NCBI GenBank assembly: GCA_945886995.1
Contig: CAMCZJ010000002.1
Location: 1 to 33,152 of the forward strand
DNA: 33,152 bases
Direction of reading: 5' to 3'
Source of the DNA: Asaia bogorensis
GTDB lineage: Bacteria; Pseudomonadota; Alphaproteobacteria; Acetobacterales; Acetobacteraceae
Position 1 is the first letter of the stretch. Every line of letters starts with the position of its first letter. Below are positions 7,580 to 15,182 of this stretch, one piece after another. The translations under genes were made by a program, and so were the position numbers. The notes beneath the pieces are model-generated. The model saw only the letters and a list, made by a program, of their open reading frames with translations, was not told where the DNA came from and did not search any database.

Positions 7580-8419
7580 TTACCCCTGGAACAGACGCGT
7601 CAGCACCTGCGGGCCCTGATTGGCCAAGCTCAGGGTCTGCACGCCAAGCTGCTGGCGCGCCTTCAGCGCTTCCAATACGGCGCTTTCCTTGGCCAGATCG
7701 GCATCCACCAGGGCGCCAAGACCGCCTTCCAAGGCATCCGTCTTCTTGGAGTTATACAGCATTTGATTCTCCACGAATTTCATGGAGCTGCCAAACTTGT
7801 TCAGGGCCTCTGAGATTTCGTCGTTAACAAGGTCGAAGGTGCCGCCATTGTTGATCCAGGTCGCCGCAATAGCCGCGCTGGTCGGACCAGTGGCCGGGAG
7901 CGTGAGGAGGGTTGCGCCATCCACCGCCTCAATGGTGAAGGTGCCGCCAACTTCATTGCGGATCGCAACAATATTGCCACCACCAGCAGCGACGCCGGTC
8001 GCAAGTAGGGTGCGGCCATTGTACTTGGCGTCGTCCACGAATTCAGAAACCTGCTGCGACAAAAGGCGATACTGTTCCAGATAGGTGTCGCGCTGGCCCT
8101 GGGTGATCGCGCCATCGGCCAAGCGCGTCAGGGTCGTGCGTACCTGCTTCAAGGTGTCAGACACCATGGAAAGGGCCGCAAAGGTCGTGTCCAGCAAGCC
8201 CTTGACGCCGCCAATCTGTTCATTCGCAGCAGTAACACCGGCAACATCGGACCGAACGGATTGCGCCACGGCATAGGCGCCACCATCATCGCGGGCATCA
8301 GCCACACGAAAGCCGGTGGAAACGCGCTTCTGCGTTGCCGCCATCTGCATATTGGTGTTGTTAAGATTTTGCAGCGCGATCAGCGACTGCATGTTCGTAT
8401 TGATCGAATTCATCGTCAT
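7580..8419 (-). CDS. Flagellin paralogue 2
   Basis: Encodes 279 residues from the ATG at 8419 (MTMNSINTNMQSLIALQNL). A longer in-frame reading from 8482 is rejected because flagellins begin at this motif, and because the conserved upstream element then sits 101 bases away exactly as in flagellin 1. D0/D1 signatures are clear at both ends: KRVSTGFRVADARDDGGAYA and DADLAKESAVLEALKARQQ, ending in LANQGPQVLTRLFQG. The central domain is even shorter than in paralogue 1. An alternative ATG two codons downstream (8413) would give MNSINTN. It belongs to the flagellin-flagellin-flbT-flaF unit and probably has a distinct place or timing in the filament. Confidence 0.97.
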   Translation of the reverse strand: MTMNSINTNMQSLIALQNLNNTNMQMAATQKRVSTGFRVADARDDGGAYAVAQSVRSDVAGVTAANEQIGGVKGLLDTTFAALSMVSDTLKQVRTTLTRLADGAITQGQRDTYLEQYRLLSQQVSEFVDDAKYNGRTLLATGVAAGGGNIVAIRNEVGGTFTIEAVDGATLLTLPATGPTSAAIAATWINNGGTFDLVNDEISEALNKFGSSMKFVENQMLYNSKKTDALEGGLGALVDADLAKESAVLEALKARQQLGVQTLSLANQGPQVLTRLFQG

Positions 8420-8519
8420 CGGAGTTTTTCCGTTCCTACGACGCGGATTCCCGTAAGGGGCCCAACACGCCTTTGGTTGCACCGCATTTTGCGACGTGGA
8501 GACAGTTAAAACCCGAAAA

Positions 8520-8576
8520 GGTTAACAAATCCTAAACGCTTCAGATTTTTTTTCACTTTGGGGCAATTTTTCTTAA
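8520..8576 (-). promoter_or_regulatory. Conserved two-block upstream element of flagellin 2
   Basis: On the minus strand, TTAAGAAAAATTG (8576-8564) and, after 26 bases, GTTTAGGATTTGTTAACC (8537-8520). Relative to the start codon both blocks lie at the same offsets as in flagellin 1 (every coordinate shifted by exactly 1250). Intervening bases differ almost completely, so conservation is not simply the remnant of a recent duplication. Confidence 0.65.
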
Positions 8577-8600
8577 AAATATGTTTATCACCAGGGGGTT

Positions 8601-8626
8601 GGGGCGGCCATTCCCAAGGCAGCCCC
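8601..8626 (-). terminator. Possible terminator of efp
   Basis: GGGGC (8601-8605)/GCCCC (8622-8626) with inner GCC (8607-8609)/GGC (8618-8620) across one mismatch, 11-36 bases after the efp stop on the minus strand. No T-tract. It probably separates efp from the flagellin unit. Confidence 0.4.
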
Positions 8627-8636
8627 GCCCTGCGCC

Positions 8637-9203
8637 CTACTTCGCCCTTTCGTAATAGGTCCCGTCAGCGGTCTTCACCACAATCCTCTCCCCCGCCGTG
8701 ATGAAGGGCGGCACCATGACCTTGACCCCATTGGTAAGCAGCGCCGGCTTATAGGATGAGGAGGCAGTTTGGCCCTTAACCACCGGATCTGCCTCCATAA
8801 TTTCCAGCGTCACGGTTTCCGGCAGGTCCATCGAAACCGGCTCCCCTTCGATCAGCTTCACATTGACCGTCATGTTTTCCTGCAGGAAGGGCAGGCGGTC
8901 GCCCAATATGTCCTTGGGGACCAGGGTCTGTTCGAAGGTCTCGGGGTCCATCAGCACCAGGTTTGCCCCATCCTCATAGGAATAGGTGAATTCCTTATCC
9001 TCGGTGGTCAGGCGTTCCACCGTATCGGCGGTGCGCCAGCGCTGGTCCTTCTTGGCGCCGGTCTTCACATTGCGCATTTCGACCTGAATAACGGCGGCGC
9101 CCTTGCCGGGGATCATGATATTTTGCTTCAGGATCGTGTAGCGCTGGCCTTCAAATTCAATGACCATGCCGGCGCGCATCTGGTTGGCTTGCATTTTTGC
9201 CAT
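8637..9203 (-). CDS. efp: Translation elongation factor P
   Basis: EF-P enters the ribosomal E site and rescues stalls at polyproline. The 188-residue length and three-domain beta architecture fit. The domain I loop IPGKGAAVIQ carries Lys34, the residue that is beta-lysylated by EpmA in many bacteria, and the C-terminal KVMVPPFITAGERIVVKTADGTYYERAK is canonical. The ATG at 9203 gives MAKMQANQMRAG; the ATG three codons downstream is a possible alternative. It is transcribed toward the flagellin genes but separated from them by 217 bases with a hairpin and the flagellin 2 upstream element. No epmA is in the window. Confidence 0.97.
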   Translation of the reverse strand: MAKMQANQMRAGMVIEFEGQRYTILKQNIMIPGKGAAVIQVEMRNVKTGAKKDQRWRTADTVERLTTEDKEFTYSYEDGANLVLMDPETFEQTLVPKDILGDRLPFLQENMTVNVKLIEGEPVSMDLPETVTLEIMEADPVVKGQTASSSYKPALLTNGVKVMVPPFITAGERIVVKTADGTYYERAK

Positions 9204-9353
9204 GGGAATACCTGCATCTTGGCGGTTGAAACGGGGCCATCCCGGGCGGCATGGCGTGTGGCGCCGGGTATAGGGGGCGGGGCGGGGCGCGGCAAGCTTG
9301 GCCCGGGGCAGGGGCGTTTGCGATGCCGCCGATTCGCCCTAGGCTGACGGGGC

Positions 9354-9443
9354 ATGAAAAACCCCAAGGAAACGGCGATGGCCGAAGCCGCCACGCCCCA
9401 CCAGAAGGCGCCGCTTTGGTGCCGCCCGGCGCAAGGCGCCTGA
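9354..9443 (+). CDS. Possible small protein of 29 residues
   Basis: ATG 9354 to TGA 9441-9443 in the gap between efp and the dehydrogenase gene. The product begins MKNPKETAMAEAATPHQ and contains one Trp and one Cys. There is no ribosome site, but a TTGCGA/TAGGCT promoter-like pair (9320-9345, 16-base spacer) ends 8 bases before the ATG, as at other suspected leaderless starts here. No family is recognised. It could equally be non-coding 5' leader of the dehydrogenase gene. Confidence 0.3.
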   Translation: MKNPKETAMAEAATPHQKAPLWCRPAQGA

Positions 9444-9485
9444 CCAGGCTTGGGGGAAGCGCCCCGATCGTTCCAGGAGAACACC

Positions 9486-10574
9486 ATGACCGCTGCCCCG
9501 ATGCTTCGTGTTGACCCCACCGCCCTGCGCGGCTTGGTCCATGCCATGATCCGCGCGGGGGGTAGCGCGGAAGATGAAGCGGCGATGGTCACGGATCATT
9601 TGCTGGAATCGAATCTGCAAGGCCATGACAGCCACGGCATCATGCTGCTGGTGCGCTATGTGGAGAATATGCGCGCGGGTAAGTTGCACCCGGGCGCCAT
9701 GCCGGAGGCGATACGCCAGGATGCATCTCTCGCCGTGTTTGACGGCAAGATGGGTTATGGCCAGCGCATCGGGCGCATCACCATGGAATGGGCGATCAAT
9801 GCCGCGCGCCAGCATGGCCATGCGGTGATGGCTTTGCGCAATGTGCATCATCTGGGGCGCATAGGTTCTTATGGTGAACAGGCGGCGCGGGCGGGCATGA
9901 TTTCGGTTCATTTCGTCAATGGCGTTTCCGGCCCCGGCGCAGTGGCGCCGTTTGGCGGGACCGATGGGCGCATGTCCACCAATCCGGTCTGCGTTGCCGT
10001 GCCGGCGGTGTCGGCGCGCGAACATCCGCTGATTCTGGATTTTGCAACGGCGGCCATCGCGCTTGGGAAGTGTCGCGTTGCCTTCAATGCCGGCAAGCCG
10101 GTGCCGGATGGCGCTTTGGTGGATGCTAAGGGAAAGCCCACCAATGACCCGGGCGTGCTGTATCGGGATCAGCCACGCGGTGCGCTGCTGCCTTTTGGCG
10201 GGCATAAGGGCTATGGCTTGGCGCTGATGTGCGAAATCCTGGCCGGGGCGCTGATTGGTGGCGTGACCGCCGCGCCGCATCACCCGAAGGATGGCAGCAT
10301 CGTCAATGGCTGGCTTGCCTTTGTGATTGACCCAGCGCGCTTCGGCGATTTGGCCGCCTTCCGGTCCGAAATGGCGGCGGTAATTGCGCATGTGAAGGCA
10401 TCGCCACCCGCTGATCCCGACCAACCTGTGTTGGTGGCGGGCGAGAAGGAAAGGGCAACGCGCGCGGCGCGGCTTGCCGGCGGCATTCCAGTGGATGCCA
10501 CCACTTGGGATATTCTGGCCGATACAGCGCGCAGCCTTGGCATCAATGCCATTCCGGCGCCGGACCCGCTTTAA
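9486..10574 (+). CDS. Malate/L-lactate dehydrogenase-family (Ldh_2) oxidoreductase
   Basis: A 362-residue NAD(P)-dependent oxidoreductase of the YlbC/MdH/LDH_2 superfamily, distinct from the Rossmann lactate dehydrogenases. Visible signatures are SNLQGHDSHGIMLLVRYVE near the N-terminus, the active-site stretch NVHHLGRIGSYGEQAA, the cofactor region PFGGTDGRMSTNPVCVAVP, and LPFGGHKGYGLALMCEILAG. AGGAGA sits 8 bases before the ATG at 9486, so that start is preferred over an in-frame upstream one. Family members act on malate, lactate, ureidoglycolate, 2,3-diketo-L-gulonate or delta-1-piperideine-2-carboxylate, so the substrate is open. It is followed 3 bases later by a secreted protein of unknown role. 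Confidence 0.9.
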   Translation: MTAAPMLRVDPTALRGLVHAMIRAGGSAEDEAAMVTDHLLESNLQGHDSHGIMLLVRYVENMRAGKLHPGAMPEAIRQDASLAVFDGKMGYGQRIGRITMEWAINAARQHGHAVMALRNVHHLGRIGSYGEQAARAGMISVHFVNGVSGPGAVAPFGGTDGRMSTNPVCVAVPAVSAREHPLILDFATAAIALGKCRVAFNAGKPVPDGALVDAKGKPTNDPGVLYRDQPRGALLPFGGHKGYGLALMCEILAGALIGGVTAAPHHPKDGSIVNGWLAFVIDPARFGDLAAFRSEMAAVIAHVKASPPADPDQPVLVAGEKERATRAARLAGGIPVDATTWDILADTARSLGINAIPAPDPL

Positions 10575-10577
10575 CCT

Positions 10578-11309
10578 ATGCTGCGCTTCCTGCTGGTTGC
10601 GCTAAGCCTTTCCAGCGCCGGGGCTTCTGCGCAGGCACCCGATTGGCGCAGCGCTGCACCACCCTTGCCGCTCAGCGCGCCGATAACCCCAATGACAGCG
10701 GCAGTTTCCGTCGGTGGCGCCGCCTGGGGCCCGTGGCGGAGGCTCTGCCGTGAGCAATGGGAAAGGCTGGACAGCACGCCACGCCGCGATTGCTTGGCCG
10801 TTGCGGGGGTAGAACGTGATGCGCCGGCGCGTGCCGCGCGCATCAGCCTGGCGCCGGAGGTGTTGCGTGGTGAAAAGCTTGCCGTACAGCGCCGCGATGA
10901 TGGCAGCATCACAAGCTTTACCCATGACCCGCCGGATGCGGCGCGGGATGGCGCGTTGACCCCCTGGCGCCGGCATTTCGAAAGCTGGAGCCTGACGGCG
11001 CGACGCATCCAGCCCAGCGTCACCTTTGAATTGCCAGTACCCGATAACCCGCGCGGCGTGACCTGCCGCCCGGAAGGGCTTTCACGCATTGAAGCGCGGC
11101 AAGTGCTGGTCGCGATTTGCGCCGTGGAACTGGCTGGCCGGCTTGGCAATACAGGGCAGGAGGCACGCATCGCCATGGCGGGGCGGATTGCGATTGATGT
11201 GCCAAGCGCGATGATTGTGGCGCAGGGCTATGCCTCACGCATTGAGACTTTCGCCGGCGGGCGTTCCAATGGCGTGGTGATCACCGCAGCGCGGCACTGG
11301 TTGGAATAG
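10578..11309 (+). CDS. Secreted protein of unknown function
   Basis: I do not recognise this 243-residue protein. It starts with a clear signal peptide (MLRFLLVALSLSSAGASAQA, cleavage after the Ala-x-Ala near residue 19), so it is periplasmic or exported. The mature part has about four cysteines (near residues 57, 72, 154 and 173), which suggests disulfides, and ends in a mixed alpha/beta stretch with VVITAARHWLE. The start lies 3 bases after the dehydrogenase stop, so the two genes form one operon, but nothing in the sequence ties their functions together. Base composition is like its neighbours. Confidence 0.7.
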   Translation: MLRFLLVALSLSSAGASAQAPDWRSAAPPLPLSAPITPMTAAVSVGGAAWGPWRRLCREQWERLDSTPRRDCLAVAGVERDAPARAARISLAPEVLRGEKLAVQRRDDGSITSFTHDPPDAARDGALTPWRRHFESWSLTARRIQPSVTFELPVPDNPRGVTCRPEGLSRIEARQVLVAICAVELAGRLGNTGQEARIAMAGRIAIDVPSAMIVAQGYASRIETFAGGRSNGVVITAARHWLE

Positions 11310-11323
11310 CGCCAAATGATGTG

Positions 11324-11345
11324 TTTTCCCTTATTTTAAGGAAAA
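11324..11345 (+). terminator. AT-rich hairpin after the secreted-protein gene
   Basis: TTTTCC (11324-11329) pairs with GGAAAA (11340-11345), and the inner bases can extend the stem (CTTA...TAAG). No T-tract follows. It lies 15 bases after the stop and about 200 bases before cspA, so it may end the dehydrogenase operon. The remainder of the 231-base gap is presumably the cspA leader; nothing else is seen in it. Confidence 0.4.
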
Positions 11346-11540
11346 GGTTGCGATTGGGCTGGGAAAGGCCCATATGGACCCCGTCACCTCGTCCGGTTTG
11401 GGCGTCCCGGCCCGGCCTGATGAAGGTTGGGCAAGTCGCCTCGAACCTGCTTCCCGTGCCTTCCCATGGTTGGGCTGTAGCGATGGTCGGCCCGTAGCGC
11501 GATTCCGTGCGACGGCTTTTCCTCAACCGGAGCGAACAGC

Positions 11541-11747
11541 ATGGCAACCGGCACTGTAAAATGGTTCAACGCTACAAAGGGTTATGGCTTCATCCAGCCC
11601 GATGATGGCAGCAAGGACGTCTTCGTCCATGTCAGCGATGTCCAGCGTTCTGGCCTTCCTGGCCTGAATGAAGGCGACAAGATTGATTTTGAATTGCAGA
11701 AGGGTCAGCAGGGTAAGATTTCTGCCGGCAATCTGCGCAAGATCTGA
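11541..11747 (+). CDS. cspA: CspA-family cold-shock protein
   Basis: A 68-residue single-domain OB-fold protein with both nucleic-acid-binding motifs, RNP1 (KGYGFI) and RNP2 (VFVHV), following [19 protein letters not shown]. It binds single-stranded RNA or DNA as an RNA chaperone in the cytoplasm. GGAG lies 11 bases before the ATG. The preceding gap leaves room for a long 5' leader of the kind that makes csp mRNAs temperature-responsive, though I cannot model it here. A very long dyad at 11786-11829 follows. Many alphaproteobacteria have several csp copies, so the symbol marks the family only. Confidence 0.95.
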   Translation: MATGTVKWFNATKGYGFIQPDDGSKDVFVHVSDVQRSGLPGLNEGDKIDFELQKGQQGKISAGNLRKI

Positions 11748-11785
11748 TCCGTCACTGCGGCGCTGTGGAGCATTCATACCACTGA

Positions 11786-11829
11786 CTAGATTTTGACTGC
11801 CGCGCAATGAGGCGGCGGTCAAAATCTAG
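11786..11829. terminator. Exceptionally long hairpin after cspA
   Basis: CTAGATTTTGAC (11786-11797) and GTCAAAATCTAG (11818-11829) are perfect complements. A T-G wobble then joins inner arms GCCGC (11799-11803) and GCGGC (11812-11816), giving 18 bp around an 8-base loop. There is no T-tract. It is a strong 3' structure for the cspA mRNA. An origin as a small repeat element is possible, but no second copy is in the window. Confidence 0.7.
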
Positions 11830-11910
11830 GGCGCTGCAATCGTCGGCAATCTATCGGGGACGGGGTGGCTCAGTGCCGCCCCGTTTCCTTTTCATGTGTG
11901 GAGAGGCGGC

Positions 11911-12099
11911 ATGGCGCGCAAACCGAATTACGGCCAGAATCGTGCTGATGTGAACAGGGCCAAGCAGGCGCGCAAGGAAGCAAAGCTGGAAGCGCTGAAG
12001 GAAGCGGTGGCGCGGCGCAAATCGGGCGAAGATTTGCAGGATGCCGACGCCGAAGACACGAAAGACTTAAAGACTGAAGGAGATTCGCATGGCCAATAA
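11911..12099 (+). CDS. Small basic coiled protein downstream of cspA
   Basis: Encodes 62 residues from the ATG at 11911, with a GGAGAGG ribosome site. The sequence MARKPNYGQNRADVNRAKQ continues with a Lys/Ala/Glu-rich helix (ARKEAKLEALKEAVARRKSGED) and an acidic tail, predicting one charged amphipathic helix. I recognise it only as a conserved small protein often found near csp genes in Acetobacteraceae-type genomes (recollection, not a search). Its last 11 bases overlap the next gene in another frame, so translation is coupled. RNA or ribosome binding is plausible from the charge but unproven. Confidence 0.7.
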   Translation: MARKPNYGQNRADVNRAKQARKEAKLEALKEAVARRKSGEDLQDADAEDTKDLKTEGDSHGQ

Positions 12100-12319
12100 G
12101 CCAGGAACCCAAGCGCGCTTTGTGCTTTTTGATGTTCTCTATGAAGATGGCAGCCGCCGTTCCAACCGCAAGGTGCCGGCGGAATTGCTCGGCGGGCTTG
12201 ATGGTGATCTGCCCGCGCGCAAGGAAATTGAAGCGCAGGACAATGAAATCGCCAAGGCGTCCGGCAAGTCTGCACTGCCCATCGCGTCCATGGAACGTGT
12301 TGGGGGCAAGAAGCGTTAA
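12089..12319 (+). CDS. Small protein overlapping the previous gene
   Basis: Encodes 76 residues: MANKPGTQARFVLFDVLYEDGS, a beta-rich start, then RRSNRKVPAELLGGLDGDLPARKEIEAQD and a basic C-terminus GGKKR. AAGGAGA sits 6 bases before the ATG, inside the preceding gene, whose stop lies 8 bases beyond this start; such an out-of-frame overlap argues that both frames are genuine. No enzyme motif is seen and no family is named with confidence. The cspA-small-small order suggests one co-regulated unit, with the dyad at 11786-11829 between cspA and the pair. Confidence 0.7.
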   Translation: MANKPGTQARFVLFDVLYEDGSRRSNRKVPAELLGGLDGDLPARKEIEAQDNEIAKASGKSALPIASMERVGGKKR

Positions 12320-12422
12320 ACGCTTCAGGCCAGGCGGCGCAAGGCGCCAAGGGGTGGTTTAGGATGGGGCTTCGACAAGAATAGTCCCGCCTTGCCGCTT
12401 GGTTTCACGCATGCAAAATTGG

Positions 12423-12445
12423 CGCGAATGTTGCTCCGCGAATGT
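12423..12445 (+). repeat. Nine-base direct repeat upstream of the RidA gene
   Basis: CGCGAATGT occurs at 12423-12431 and again at 12437-12445. It lies in the 239-base gap before the RidA-family gene, about 115 bases upstream of it. A TATAGG hexamer at 12541-12546 is a possible -10 element for the same gene. Nothing else is seen in this gap. Confidence 0.25.
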
Positions 12446-12558
12446 CGCGTAACGCAGCGTGTTCTTCGGCGTCGGACGCTGGCTTCAAGGCCCTGCAGCG
12501 ATGACGACAAACACGCGCTCTGCGCCGCCATCTTGTGACCTATAGGGGATGCTCCGTG

Positions 12559-13032
12559 ATGCCGACTGATGCCGACCTTCTGTCCCGCCTAACCGCCCTT
12601 GGCCATGCCCTGCCGCCTGCGGCCACACCTGTGGCGGAATTCATCCTGTGGCGGCGTGAGGGTAACCTGATCTTCCTCGCCGGCCAGATCTGCGAACGCA
12701 ACGGTGTGCCCTACCCCACCGGGGTCTATGGCAAGGATGTTGACTTGGCCACCGCGCGCGCAGGCGGGTTGGCGATCGGCTTGCAGCTACTATCCACCCT
12801 GCGCACGGCGCTTGGCGGCGACCTTGGCCGCGTCCGCCAGGTGGTGATGGTGCGCGGCTTTGTGACCGCGGCCCCCGGCATGGGCGACTATCCCAAGGTG
12901 ATCAACGCATGTTCGGAACTGTTCATCGCGCTCTGGGGTGAGAATGGCCGGCATGCCCGGACCTCAATCGGCGTGGCGCAACTGCCGCTTGATGCAACAG
13001 TCGAAATTGACGCGGTGTTCGCCCTGGATTGA
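12559..13032 (+). CDS. RidA (YjgF/YER057c/UK114) family protein
   Basis: RidA proteins are small trimeric deaminases that hydrolyse reactive enamines and imines such as 2-aminoacrylate. The 157-residue protein carries the family core: FLAGQICERNGVPYPTG in the N-terminal half, and RTSIGVAQLPLDATVEIDAVFAL at the C-terminus, with the Arg that binds the substrate carboxylate and the VxxLPxxxxVEI pattern. The N-terminus is longer than in classic RidA, as in the subgroup annotated as RidA family with about 150 residues. Start choice is between GTG 12556 and ATG 12559; a TATAGG at 12541-12546 would place the transcript start only a few bases upstream. Metabolic partner unknown. Confidence 0.9.
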   Translation: MPTDADLLSRLTALGHALPPAATPVAEFILWRREGNLIFLAGQICERNGVPYPTGVYGKDVDLATARAGGLAIGLQLLSTLRTALGGDLGRVRQVVMVRGFVTAAPGMGDYPKVINACSELFIALWGENGRHARTSIGVAQLPLDATVEIDAVFALD

Positions 13033-13089
13033 GTGTCACCCGGTGGTGGAGGCTTCCGGCGTGAAGCTGGAATAGCGTAAAGACCCCGC

Positions 13090-14241
13090 GTGGAACCGAT
13101 TGCGCTTTACATCCATTGGCCGTTTTGCGCGGCCAAATGCCCTTATTGTGACTTCAACTCCCATGTCCGAGACAGGGTGGATGAAGCGCGCTTCCGTGCC
13201 GGCTTGCAGCGCGAATTGGCGTATGAAGCCGCGCTGATTGGCCGCCGCCCATTGGCGAGCATTTTCTTCGGCGGTGGCACGCCAAGCCTGATGGCACCGG
13301 AAACAGTGGCGGCGCTGATTGAAGATGCGAAGCGCTTCTTTGCCCCGCTGCCCGATATTGAAATCACTTTGGAAGCCAACCCGACCAGCGTGGAAGCGGC
13401 GAAGCTTGCGGCGTTTCGTGATGCGGGGGTCAATCGCGCCAGCCTTGGCGTGCAATCCCTGAATGCGGAGGCTTTGGGCTTTCTTGGCCGCAAGCATGAT
13501 GTGCCTCAGGCGATTGCCGCTTTGGAAGCCGCCCGCGCGATTTTTCCAAGGCTTTCCTTTGATTTGATCTATGCGCGGCCCGGCCAACAGGAAGCCGCCT
13601 GGCGGGCGGAACTGCGCCAGGCCTTGGCGCTCGCTGCCGATCATCTCTCACTTTATCAGCTGACGATTGAACCCGGCACGCAGTTTGAAACGCTCTATCG
13701 TCGCGGCGCCTTTGCGCTGCCGGCGGAAGATGACGCGGCGCGACTTTATCTGGCAACTGCCGAGGAGGCCGCGCGCTTCGGCCTGCACGCCTATGAGATC
13801 AGCAATTACGCCAAGCCGGGCGCGGAAAGCCGGCATAATCTGGCCTATTGGCGTTATGGCGATTACCTGGGCATCGGCGCCGGGGCGCATCAGCGCGTCA
13901 TGCGCGAAGGGCGCATCCAGGCATCCAGGCGGCATCGCGCGCCAGAGGAATGGCTCCGCCTGGTGGAAACCCAGGGCCATGCGGCGGTGGAAAGCGAAAG
14001 CCTGAGCCCCAAGGAAGTGGGGCGGGAAGCCATGCTGATGGGGTTGCGGCTGACCGAAGGCATAGACCCGGCCCGAATCGAAGCCCGCACTGGGCTTGCC
14101 TTTGCTGATGTGGTGGACCCGGCCATGCTGGCCGCCTGCCTGGATGAAGATTACCTCCTTTGGCGCGAAAATGGCCGGCTTTGCGCAACCCAGGATGGGC
14201 TTTTGCGCCTGGATTCCATGCTGCCGCTGCTGTTGCGCTGA
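13090..14241 (+). CDS. hemW: HemW-like radical SAM protein (heme chaperone)
   Basis: The 383-residue protein has the radical SAM motif C-x3-C-x2-C (Cys13, Cys17, Cys20 in HWPFCAAKCPYCDF), the glycine motif FFGGGTPS, SLGVQSLNAEALGFLGRKH and SNYAKPGAESRHNLAYWRYGD in the HemN-type C-terminal region. HemW was long annotated as oxygen-independent coproporphyrinogen oxidase but acts as a heme-binding chaperone; the missing extra N-terminal region of HemN supports that reading. The start is GTG at 13090, because the only near-upstream frame hits TAG. There is almost no ribosome site; TAGCGT at 13073-13078 hints at a very short leader. In many proteobacteria hemW follows rdgB; here RidA precedes it. 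Confidence 0.93.
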   Translation: MEPIALYIHWPFCAAKCPYCDFNSHVRDRVDEARFRAGLQRELAYEAALIGRRPLASIFFGGGTPSLMAPETVAALIEDAKRFFAPLPDIEITLEANPTSVEAAKLAAFRDAGVNRASLGVQSLNAEALGFLGRKHDVPQAIAALEAARAIFPRLSFDLIYARPGQQEAAWRAELRQALALAADHLSLYQLTIEPGTQFETLYRRGAFALPAEDDAARLYLATAEEAARFGLHAYEISNYAKPGAESRHNLAYWRYGDYLGIGAGAHQRVMREGRIQASRRHRAPEEWLRLVETQGHAAVESESLSPKEVGREAMLMGLRLTEGIDPARIEARTGLAFADVVDPAMLAACLDEDYLLWRENGRLCATQDGLLRLDSMLPLLLR

Positions 14242-14257
14242 CCCATGGCGATAAAGC

Positions 14258-14286
14258 TTGATCCTTCCTGAAGAAGACGTAAAAAT
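14258..14286 (+). promoter_or_regulatory. Candidate promoter immediately before the SirB1-family gene
   Basis: TTGATC (14258-14263), a 17-base spacer and AAAAAT (14281-14286). The predicted transcript start falls at about 14293, next to the ATG at 14294, so the mRNA would be leaderless. No Shine-Dalgarno sequence is placed for this gene. Confidence 0.4.
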
Positions 14287-14293
14287 ATTCTTG

Positions 14294-15145
14294 ATGACAA
14301 TCACCCATGCCCCCGAACCACGCAGCGCGATCGAAGCCGCCGGCAGTCTGCCGGATCTGGAACTGGATATTGCGACCGTCGCCTTGCAATTGGCACGGGT
14401 GGATGCGCCGGAAGCGGATTGGCGCAAGGTGGCCGCGCATTTTTCCGATATCGCCCGCAAGGTGGTGGATGCCGCCAGCATGGATGGCAAGGCGGATGGC
14501 GGTGATTTGCAGGCAAGGCGGCTGATCTTGGCGGAAACCCTGCATGGGCATTTCGATTATCAGGGCGATTCCGAAACCTATGAGGATATGGCGAATGCCA
14601 ATCTGATCCGCGTGGTGGAACGCCGGCGCGGCCTGCCGGTGGCGCTGGGTATCCTGTGGCTGCATGCCGCGGATGCCGCGGGTTGGGGCGCTTTTGGTGT
14701 GGATTTCCCCGGCCATTTTCTGCTGGCGCTGGAAGGGCCCAAGGGCAAGCTGATTGTGGATATCTTTGCCGGCGGCAAGGTACTGGAAGCGCAGGATTTG
14801 CGTGCCCTGATCAAGCGCGTGGAAGGCGAAAAGGCGGAATTGCGCCCCGGCGTGCTGCGGCCCATGACGCGCCGCGAAGTGCTGCTGCGCCTGCAAAACA
14901 ACATCAAGCTGCGGCGCTTGCGCTCGGGCGAGATCAAGGCGGCGCTGACCACCACGGAAGATATGCTGCGCCTGGCGCCGGACCATGCCGCGCTTTGGCG
15001 CGAAGCAGGGCTGATGAACCAAAGGCTGGAACGGATTGGCGCAGCTTTGGGCTGCCTGGATCGCTTTCTGGAATTGGTGCCGGAAGGCGAAGCCGCCGCC
15101 CGCGTTCGTGCCCTTGCCGGCGAATTGCGCCAAAGGCTGAATTGA
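14294..15145 (+). CDS. SirB1-family protein (transglutaminase-like core with TPR tail)
   Basis: A 283-residue cytoplasmic protein. The N-terminal part (about residues 60-190) is the SirB1/transglutaminase-like region: ETLHGHFDYQGDSETYEDMANANLIRVV, then the RRGLPVALGILWLHAA and FGVDFPGHFLLAL patterns (truncated here), in which the usual Cys of the triad region is not obvious. The C-terminal 90 residues (LRLQNNIKLRRLRSGEIKAAL onward) form TPR-like helices. The family's biochemical role is unknown; the name comes from a Salmonella locus. ATG 14294 is preferred over TTG 14258, which would be part of the promoter. It follows hemW by 52 bases. Confidence 0.85.
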   Translation: MTITHAPEPRSAIEAAGSLPDLELDIATVALQLARVDAPEADWRKVAAHFSDIARKVVDAASMDGKADGGDLQARRLILAETLHGHFDYQGDSETYEDMANANLIRVVERRRGLPVALGILWLHAADAAGWGAFGVDFPGHFLLALEGPKGKLIVDIFAGGKVLEAQDLRALIKRVEGEKAELRPGVLRPMTRREVLLRLQNNIKLRRLRSGEIKAALTTTEDMLRLAPDHAALWREAGLMNQRLERIGAALGCLDRFLELVPEGEAAARVRALAGELRQRLN

Positions 15146-15182
15146 AGCGTTACCTCATATCGCCAGCTTGCACCGCCAAGGC

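Noticed and set aside
9339-10424. Minus-strand frame of 361 codons opposite the dehydrogenase gene
   Set aside because: Shadow of the Ldh_2 gene, which has a strong ribosome site and family motifs.
12325-12531. 68-codon minus-strand frame in the gap before the RidA-family gene
   Set aside because: Arg/Ser-rich product without similarity to a known family and no ribosome site.
13898-15133. Long minus-strand frame across hemW and the SirB1-family gene
   Set aside because: Antisense shadow of two recognisable genes, without family motifs or a ribosome site.
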